The notes beneath the pieces were generated by a model. That model saw nothing but the letters and a program-made list of their open reading frames with translations. It had not been told where the DNA came from and searched no databases. The position numbers and the translations under genes were made by a program. From assembly GCF_022829295.1 (NCBI RefSeq), contig NZ_JAKSYH010000054.1, forward strand, positions 1 through 64,000: DNA of 64,000 bases, read 5' to 3'. The DNA is from Methylobacterium sp. J-088 (GTDB lineage Bacteria > Pseudomonadota > Alphaproteobacteria > Rhizobiales > Beijerinckiaceae). Shown here one piece after another: positions 58,323-64,000 of this stretch (position 1 is its first letter; each line of letters opens with the position of its first letter).

Positions 58323-58787
58323 TCAGAGCTGGCGCTTGTAGCCCAGGTGCGACGGCTCGAATCCCAGCCGTTCATAGAACCGATGCGCGTCCAACCGCCT
58401 CTTATCCGTCGTCAATTGGACCAGTGTGCAGCCGCGCGCGCGACACATGTCAATCGCCCAGGTCAACAGCGCTTCGCCGAGCCGCTCGCCGCGTCGTTCC
58501 CGGGCGATGCGGACGGCCTCGATCAACCCCCGCCTCGATCCGTTGCGTGAGAGGCCCGCGATGAACGTGAGTTGCAGGGTTCCGACGATGAGGCCATCGA
58601 TCTCCGCGACGCACAGCAGCTGATGCGGGTCGGCATCGATCTCGGCGAACGCATCGCGGTAGCGGTGCGATGCCGTTTCCCACGGCGCTTCGCGGGCCGA
58701 TCCGAGTTCGTCGTCGGCCAGCAACGCGACGATCGCGGGGAGGTCCGCCAGGACGGCCCGGCGGAATTTCAGTGCGGAACGGATCAT
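58323..58787 (-). CDS. GNAT-family N-acetyltransferase
   Basis: The 154-residue protein has FRRAVLADLPAIVALL at the start, VGTLQLTFIAGLSRNGSRRGLIEAV in strands 4-5, the acetyl-CoA loop RGERLGEALL and ARGCTLVQLTTDKRRLDAHRFYERLGF in its two C-terminal parts. Substrate unknown. Confidence 0.9.
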   Translation of the reverse strand: MIRSALKFRRAVLADLPAIVALLADDELGSAREAPWETASHRYRDAFAEIDADPHQLLCVAEIDGLIVGTLQLTFIAGLSRNGSRRGLIEAVRIARERRGERLGEALLTWAIDMCRARGCTLVQLTTDKRRLDAHRFYERLGFEPSHLGYKRQL

Positions 58788-58862
58788 CGTCCATCGGCCT
58801 CCGTATCGTCGGCGCGATCATCGCCCTGTCGCGCGTCTCACATGGATGGCCGCCGCAGCCGC

Positions 58863-59594
58863 TCAGCCGAACAGCGCCGGCTGACGCCCCGCCTCCGCAC
58901 GGATGATCTCCACGAGGGCCGCATCGTCCGCGGGGTCGGCTAGGCGCAAGCCCACCGGTTCCGAGGGGGTCTGCACGGTGAGCCAGCGGAGCGTCGGCCG
59001 CAGGTCCACGGCCTCGACGATCTCCATCCGCGGATGCCCGGTCTCGAGCTGCAGGAAGGTCAGGTGGTTGCGGCTCGCCCGCTGACCCAGGAGGTCGTCG
59101 ATCGCCTCCACCACGGCCCGGGGCGTGTGCAGATGGCTCATCATCCAGAGCCGGTTATCCGTGCCCGGCGTGTCCAGCGCCGTCCGGATCCGGCGCACGC
59201 CCTCGGCGAGGAACGCGTAGTCCGCCGCGTTCGCCGCCGGATCGTGGTGGTTGAACACGCATTCGAGCCCGTGCCGCTCCCGGTAGAGCCGGTGGCGCCC
59301 GCGCCAGATGTCGGGGCCGCGCCGCTCCGCCTCCGGAATGCTCTCGAGCTGGTCCCGGTCGAGGAGGCCGGAAAAATCGTCCCCGAGGCAGTCCCCGGCC
59401 ATGCCGGGCATCGAGAAGATCCAGTCGAGCGGGCCCGACCACTGGCGCAGGTCCAGGGTCTTGAGCACGTGCGCCATCTGGCAGTTGCAGCCCAGCGAGA
59501 TGTGGTTGTGCGGGCCCGGCTCCCGCGCGTCGCGCCGGCCGAGCAGTCGCCCGATCGCACCGAACAGGCCCCCCGTCGCCCCGGGTTCGCTCAC
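58863..59594 (-). CDS. DUF1796-like putative cysteine peptidase family protein coupled to accA
   Basis: The 243-residue protein has ISLGCNCQMAHVLKTLDLRQWSGPLDWIF (start of motif at about residue 33), as in papain-like DUF1796 proteins, in which Cys in SLGxxC is the nucleophile. Other features are VFNHHDP and WMMSHLHTP. The GTG start (59594) overlaps the accA stop as GTGA. The link to acetyl-CoA carboxylase is unexplained. Confidence 0.65.
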   Translation of the reverse strand: MSEPGATGGLFGAIGRLLGRRDAREPGPHNHISLGCNCQMAHVLKTLDLRQWSGPLDWIFSMPGMAGDCLGDDFSGLLDRDQLESIPEAERRGPDIWRGRHRLYRERHGLECVFNHHDPAANAADYAFLAEGVRRIRTALDTPGTDNRLWMMSHLHTPRAVVEAIDDLLGQRASRNHLTFLQLETGHPRMEIVEAVDLRPTLRWLTVQTPSEPVGLRLADPADDAALVEIIRAEAGRQPALFG

Positions 59595-60553
59595 AGGGTT
59601 CGGCCGATCGCCAGGAACTTTTCCGCGCGCCGGTCGCGGATCTCGTCGGGTGCGAGGCCGTCGAACGGGGCGAGCGATTCGGCGATCGCGTCGCCCGCCA
59701 CGCGGATCGCCCCCTCGCGGTCGCGATGCGCCCCGCCGGTGGCCTCCGGGATGATGCCGTCGATGACGCCGAGCCGCAGCAGGTCCTGCGCGGTGATCTT
59801 CATCGCGGTGGCGGCGTCCGAGGCGCGGCCCTGGTCGCGCCACAGGATCGAGGCGGCGCCTTCGGGCGAGATCACCCCGTAGATCGCATGTTCCAGCATC
59901 AGAACTCGGTTGGCAGTCGCGAGCGCGATCGCGCCGCCCGAACCGCCCTCCCCGATCACCACGGCGACGTTGGGGACGCCCAGCGCGAGGCAGGCTTCGG
60001 TGGAACGGGCGATGGCCTCGGCCTGCCCGCGCTCCTCCGCCTCGATGCCCGGATAGGCGCCAGCGGTGTCGACGAAGGCGATCACCGGCAGGCCGAACCG
60101 GTCGGCGGTCTCCATCAGGCGGACCGCCTTGCGGTAGCCCTCGGGCCGGGCCATGCCGAAATTGTGCCGGAGGCGTGCCTCCGTGGTGGCGCCCTTTTCC
60201 TGACCGAGCACCAGGACGGGGCGGCCGCGGAAGCGGCCGAAACCGCCGAGAATCGCCTCGTCCTCACCGAAGCTGCGGTCGCCGGCGAGCGGGGTGAACT
60301 CGCTGATGAGCCCGCCGCAATAATCGACGAAGTGCGGGCGCTGCGGGTGTCGGGCCACCTGGGTCTTCTGCCAGGGCGTCAGGGTCGCGTAGATCTCGGC
60401 GAGCGCCTGGCCGGCCTTGGCCTCCAGCCGGCCGACCTCCTCGGCGATCGAGACCGCGCCGTCGCGCGCGCTCACGGCGCGCAGTTCCTCGAGCTTGGCC
60501 TCCAGCTCGGCCACGGGCTTCTCGAAGTCGAGGTAGGTGCGCGTCACCGCCAT
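59591..60553 (-). CDS. accA: Acetyl-CoA carboxylase carboxyltransferase subunit alpha
   Basis: The 320-residue subunit has YLDFEKPVAELEAKLEELR at the N-terminus, GRPVLVLGQEKG, VDTAGAYPGIEAEERGQAEAIA and GEGGSGGAIAL. It transfers carboxyl from biotin to acetyl-CoA with AccD. ATG 60553 is the family start. Confidence 0.97.
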   Translation of the reverse strand: MAVTRTYLDFEKPVAELEAKLEELRAVSARDGAVSIAEEVGRLEAKAGQALAEIYATLTPWQKTQVARHPQRPHFVDYCGGLISEFTPLAGDRSFGEDEAILGGFGRFRGRPVLVLGQEKGATTEARLRHNFGMARPEGYRKAVRLMETADRFGLPVIAFVDTAGAYPGIEAEERGQAEAIARSTEACLALGVPNVAVVIGEGGSGGAIALATANRVLMLEHAIYGVISPEGAASILWRDQGRASDAATAMKITAQDLLRLGVIDGIIPEATGGAHRDREGAIRVAGDAIAESLAPFDGLAPDEIRDRRAEKFLAIGRTL

Positions 60554-60659
60554 CGTGTCACAGGTCTTCCCGGGATCCGCCGCAGCGAGGCGGCGGGCGC
60601 GAGGTGTTGGCGATGGCGGAGGTGGTGTCAACCGGCCTGTGGCCCGAGCCTGGTCCGGC

Positions 60660-61868
60660 TCAGCCGTGCGACAGGTCCTCGCGGGCGATCCGGTAGCAAT
60701 GCTCCAGATACCCGTGCTGGTGTGCACCCATCAGGTCGGTGACCACGGACCACAGCCAGCCGGGGGCGTCGGGGCCCGGGCCGGGTGCGCGCACCGTATC
60801 GATCCAGGTTCGGCGTGTGGCCTCGTCCATCTGCCGGCCGTGGGACCGGCCGAGGATCGCGGCGAGGTGCTGGGCGACGCGGACCGCCTCCTGCCGGGAG
60901 AACTGCTCGGCGTCGATCTTGAGATCCTGCGGCATCAGCTCACGGACCGTGACGGGCTTGCCCAGGACGTGGCCCGACACCATCCGGTCGCCGAGCTGCG
61001 GCGACAGCGCCCGGGCGCCCGCCACCACGCGCGCCGCGTGGTCGGCCGGCATGGCGGCATCGCGGGCGGCCGGGGCGAGGTATGGGACCGCCTCTTTCAC
61101 GTCGAGGAGCGCGCGGTGCGGGTTCGCGCCGCCGCGGATTTCCACGAGGCCGGCATAGCGCAGGCGGCCGAGCGAGCTGCAGCCCTTGATCCAGTAGGCG
61201 GCGTCGAGCAGCCGGATCTCGGCCTCCGTCGCGCCGCCGCCGAGCGCCAGGACGAGCCGGTGCACCGCCGGATCGTGAATGAGCGCCGTGAGGGAGTCCC
61301 GCTCGTCGGGCTCGAGGTCGAAGAACCGGCGCCCCCGCGGCAGGCGGTCGGTCCTGCCCTTCAGCCGTTCGCGGGACAGGTGGCGCCAGCGCCGGCCCAG
61401 CGCCCGACGCTTCGTGGTGGCGACGATCTCGGATTCGGCGACGTCGCGCTCGGCGTCCTCGGGATCGGCGGCCCCCTCGGCGTAGCCGATGGCCATGGCG
61501 TCCATCATCCGGGCGGTGACGATGCCGGGCAGCGTCGCGTTCAGCGCCGCAGTGACCAGGGACAGCGCCAGCCGCACGAGGTCGAAGGCCGGGTTCGCCA
61601 CCACGGTCTGATCGAGATCGCGGATCGCGATGCCGATCCGCCCGTCGGCATCGGCCACCGCGCCGAGATTGCCGAGATGCGCGTCGCCGCAGATCCAGAT
61701 CGGCGGCCCCTCGGGCAGGGTTCCCGCCGGCATCCGGGCGATCAGGTCGTAGAAGCGCGCCGTGGTGCCGCGGACATAGGCGTGCGGCGAGGAGGCGATC
61801 TTGCACAGGCGGCGCTGCTCCAGCACGCTCGCGTCGCGGCCGGACCGTGCCGGCACCTGCATGTCCAT
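60660..61868 (-). CDS. DUF2252 family protein
   Basis: The 402-residue protein has the DUF2252 pattern MAxSPHAYVRGTTARFYDL-like start (residues 25-45), WICGDAHLGNLGAVADADG and DLDQTVVANPAFDLVRLALS. The fold is kinase-like, and HLGN and DLDQ could be catalytic and metal loops. Function unknown. ATG 61868 has GGGAG ten bases upstream. Confidence 0.85.
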   Translation of the reverse strand: MDMQVPARSGRDASVLEQRRLCKIASSPHAYVRGTTARFYDLIARMPAGTLPEGPPIWICGDAHLGNLGAVADADGRIGIAIRDLDQTVVANPAFDLVRLALSLVTAALNATLPGIVTARMMDAMAIGYAEGAADPEDAERDVAESEIVATTKRRALGRRWRHLSRERLKGRTDRLPRGRRFFDLEPDERDSLTALIHDPAVHRLVLALGGGATEAEIRLLDAAYWIKGCSSLGRLRYAGLVEIRGGANPHRALLDVKEAVPYLAPAARDAAMPADHAARVVAGARALSPQLGDRMVSGHVLGKPVTVRELMPQDLKIDAEQFSRQEAVRVAQHLAAILGRSHGRQMDEATRRTWIDTVRAPGPGPDAPGWLWSVVTDLMGAHQHGYLEHCYRIAREDLSHG

Positions 61869-62130
61869 CCGTTCGTCCGCTCCCAACCCCGACGTCGATC
61901 TGTCCCGCGTCCGACAACGCGTGTAGCGACGCTGTGTGCGCCCCGGACATTAAATTCCCGTTCATCAGTCGGATCCGAGCTTTCTGGCGCTGCGGAAAGC
62001 TGTAGGTCGCGCCCATGCGACAGAACCTTCATCGATCCGATGCCTACCCACCGCGCCGTGACTGGGTCCGAACTGTCCGACGCTCCCTCGGAACTTGCGC
62101 GGCACCTGTGCCAAGCGCGGGACTCTCGCG

Positions 62131-62820
62131 ATGAGCGGCGATCCGACCCTCGATACCATTGTGGTCCGCCTCGGCCTGAGCTTCCTGGCCGCCTTCGTGC
62201 TCGGCTGGGACCGCGAGGAACTCGGCCATCCGGCCGGCCTGCGGACCCTGGTGCTGATCTCCCTGTCGGCCTGCACGGCGATGCTGCTGGCCGACTGGCT
62301 GCTGGCACAGACCGCCGGCTCCGGGGGCGGGCTCACCCGGCTCGACCTGATGCGGCTGGCGCAGGGCGTGCTCGGTGGCATCGGCTTCATCGGCGCCGGC
62401 ACGATCCTGAAGCAGGGCAACATCGTGCGTGGGGTCACCACGGCGGCGACCCTGTGGCTCACCACGGTGATCGGGCTGTGCTTCGGCAGCGGCGCCTGGC
62501 CGATCGGTCTTGCCGCTACACTCTCGGGGCTCTTCACGCTCCAGGCCCTGAGCCGGCTCGAAGCCGTCCTGCGGCGGCGCAGCTACGGCACGATGACGGT
62601 GGATTTCGGCCCGGACGCGGATCCGGAGGCCCTGCTGGCCGAGGTCGACGCGCTCGGCATGACGGTGAAGGCGCGCGCGCTGGTCCAGGGCGCGGAGGGC
62701 GGCAGCCTGCGCTGCATCGGGTCGCATCGGGGGGAGCCGCAGATCTGGACCCTCACCGCGGTGGCCCGGCTGCGGACGGCACGGGCGGTCACGAAGGCCG
62801 GCTGGGAGGATCTGAGCTGA
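62131..62820 (+). CDS. MgtC/SapB family membrane protein
   Basis: The 229-residue protein has four to five helices with the family motifs GWDREELGHPAGLRTLVLISLSA, GGIGFIGAGTILKQGNIVRGVTTAATLW and a C-terminal ACT-like domain. MgtC proteins adapt cells to low Mg2+ and acid. The 262-nt region 61869-62130 before it has no recognisable element. Confidence 0.9.
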   Translation: MSGDPTLDTIVVRLGLSFLAAFVLGWDREELGHPAGLRTLVLISLSACTAMLLADWLLAQTAGSGGGLTRLDLMRLAQGVLGGIGFIGAGTILKQGNIVRGVTTAATLWLTTVIGLCFGSGAWPIGLAATLSGLFTLQALSRLEAVLRRRSYGTMTVDFGPDADPEALLAEVDALGMTVKARALVQGAEGGSLRCIGSHRGEPQIWTLTAVARLRTARAVTKAGWEDLS

Positions 62821-62836
62821 GCCCTCCCGCCCGGGT

Positions 62837-64000
62837 TCAGGCCGCCTGGAGTTCGACCCGGTTCCGCCCCGCCGCCTTGGCCCGGTAGAGGGCGAGATCG
62901 GCCCGCCGGAGCATGTCACCGGGATCCGCATCGTCCGCATGCCGCACGGCGACGCCGATCGAGACCGTCACGCCGATGGCGCGGGTCGCCCGCTGCACCG
63001 GGAACGGCACGGCCTCGACTCGCTCCCGGATGCGCTCCGCGATCGCCTGCGCCTCGGCGAGGCCGGATTCCGGCAGGATCACCACCACTTCCTCGCCGCC
63101 GTAGCGCGCCACGATGTCGACCGGCCGCGTGTGCTGGCGGACCCGGTCGGCGAAGCCGCGCAGCACCTCGTCCCCGGCCTCGTGGCCGTAGCCGTCGTTG
63201 ATCCGCTTGAAATGGTCGATGTCGAGGATGAGGGCGGCCAGCGCCGCCCGCCGGGGGCCCGGCTCCGAAAACACCGCGCCGAGATGGTTGTCGAGGTAGC
63301 GCCGGTTGTGCAGCCCGGTCAGTGCATCGGTCACGGCCATCTGCAGCGACGCCTGCATCGCGCCCCGGAGCGCGTCGGTGAAGCGCCTGCGCTTCACCTG
63401 GGTGCGGGCGCGGGCCATCAGCTCGTTGCGGTCGACCGGGCGCATCAGGAAATCGTGCACGCCGAAATCGAGGCCGCGCACCACCCGGGCGCGGTCGTGC
63501 TCCTCCGCCAGCATGATCAGCGGCATGGCGCGGGTCCGGTCCAGCGACCGGAGCTGGCTGCACAGGCGCAGGCCGTCGAATCCGTCGAGGTCGAGGCTGA
63601 CCAAAGCGAGGTCGAACCCCCCTTCGGCGGCCAGCACCAGCGCCGCCTGCGGATCGGGCTCGATCGTCACCGTATGGTGTTGGCGCAGGGCGCCGGCGAG
63701 GCGCTCGGCCGAGCCGGGGCGATCCTCGATCAGCAGGATCCGGGCATCGAGGCCGGTCTCGGCGGCGGCCAGCGCCAGGGGATCGCCGATCCCGAATTCG
63801 GCGGATGCCAGCGCCCGCTGGCGCAGCTCGTCGGTCACCGCCTTGAGGCGGACGAGGCTGCGCACCCGGGTGAACAGGGCGGTGTCGTCCACGGGCTTCG
63901 TCAGGAAATCGTCGGCGCCCGCGTCGAGGCCGCGCAGGCGGTCCGAGGGCTGATCGAGGGCCGTGACCATCACCACCGGGATATGGGCGGTGACCGGGTT
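62837..64000 (-). CDS. PleD-like diguanylate cyclase response regulator (5' end beyond window)
   Basis: The visible 388 codons continue past the window edge (NPVTAHIPVVMVTALDQPSD at the cut), so the first receiver domain lacks its start. A second REC-like domain follows (ILLIEDRPGSAERL...FLMRPVD), then a GGDEF domain with active site RYGGEEVVV and an I-site RPVD just before it. The arrangement REC-REC-GGDEF is that of PleD, which makes c-di-GMP to control motility and adhesion. Confidence 0.93.
   Translation of the reverse strand, partial: NPVTAHIPVVMVTALDQPSDRLRGLDAGADDFLTKPVDDTALFTRVRSLVRLKAVTDELRQRALASAEFGIGDPLALAAAETGLDARILLIEDRPGSAERLAGALRQHHTVTIEPDPQAALVLAAEGGFDLALVSLDLDGFDGLRLCSQLRSLDRTRAMPLIMLAEEHDRARVVRGLDFGVHDFLMRPVDRNELMARARTQVKRRRFTDALRGAMQASLQMAVTDALTGLHNRRYLDNHLGAVFSEPGPRRAALAALILDIDHFKRINDGYGHEAGDEVLRGFADRVRQHTRPVDIVARYGGEEVVVILPESGLAEAQAIAERIRERVEAVPFPVQRATRAIGVTVSIGVAVRHADDADPGDMLRRADLALYRAKAAGRNRVELQAA

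Overview
The window is GC-rich alphaproteobacterial DNA. It carries one arm of an aerobic anoxygenic photosynthesis gene cluster, and I infer Methylobacterium or a close relative. The basis is the gene order bchFNBHLM-lhaA-puhABC-orf-acsF-puhE-hemA, next to ppaA/ppsR and bchG-bch2-bchP, plus many GC-rich paired-hairpin intergenic repeats. This was judged by eye from family knowledge; no search was run.

Region 1 (1-14.5 kb) is catabolic. A leftward set encodes a BKACE-type beta-keto acid cleavage enzyme, an SDR, a 3-hydroxyacyl-CoA dehydrogenase and a cyclase-family hydrolase. A divergent rightward operon encodes a branched-chain-type ABC importer whose two ATPases are fused, then an ACAD10/11-like dehydrogenase, an APH-fold kinase, an SDR and an acyl-CoA synthetase. 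The last four resemble the LvaC/A/D/E set that handles 4-hydroxyacyl-CoAs through a 4-phosphorylated intermediate.

Region 2 (14.5-25 kb) is accessory. It holds an Ala/Pro-rich secreted protein, a three-component P450 system (ferredoxin, reductase, P450), a VOC protein, a Cache chemoreceptor, a group of GntA-like N-hydroxylase, DUF1989 and class-I amidotransferase genes, and a toxin-antitoxin pair.

Region 3 (24-51.8 kb) is the photosynthesis cluster. bchO, bchD, bchI and hemA lie on the minus strand next to a tightly overlapped minus-strand superoperon from bchF to puhE. PpaA/AerR, PpsR, bchG, a PucC-family carrier, bchP, tspO and a small membrane protein run on the plus strand. Together they make Mg-protoporphyrin, close ring E, reduce ring D, hydrate the 3-vinyl group, add and reduce the tail, and assemble the H subunit of the reaction centre. 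puf, crt and bchXYZC are absent and must be elsewhere. PpsR-type TGT-N12-ACA sites lie in the bchF/ppaA gap and just before bchG.

Region 4 (51.8-64 kb) is mixed. It has a triheme cytochrome c, a frameshifted gene, a decayed LuxR regulator in an AT-rich patch, small membrane and hypothetical genes, a dienelactone hydrolase, an L,D-transpeptidase lipoprotein, a GNAT, a DUF1796-like gene coupled to accA, a DUF2252 protein, MgtC and a PleD-like diguanylate cyclase cut by the window edge.

The most unusual structural feature is a family of roughly 170-230 bp paired-hairpin repeats (REPIN-like). One copy lies in frame inside the 3' end of bchM and adds about 70 residues while the ATGA coupling to lhaA is kept. 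A single hairpin of related composition lies inside the start of bchP.
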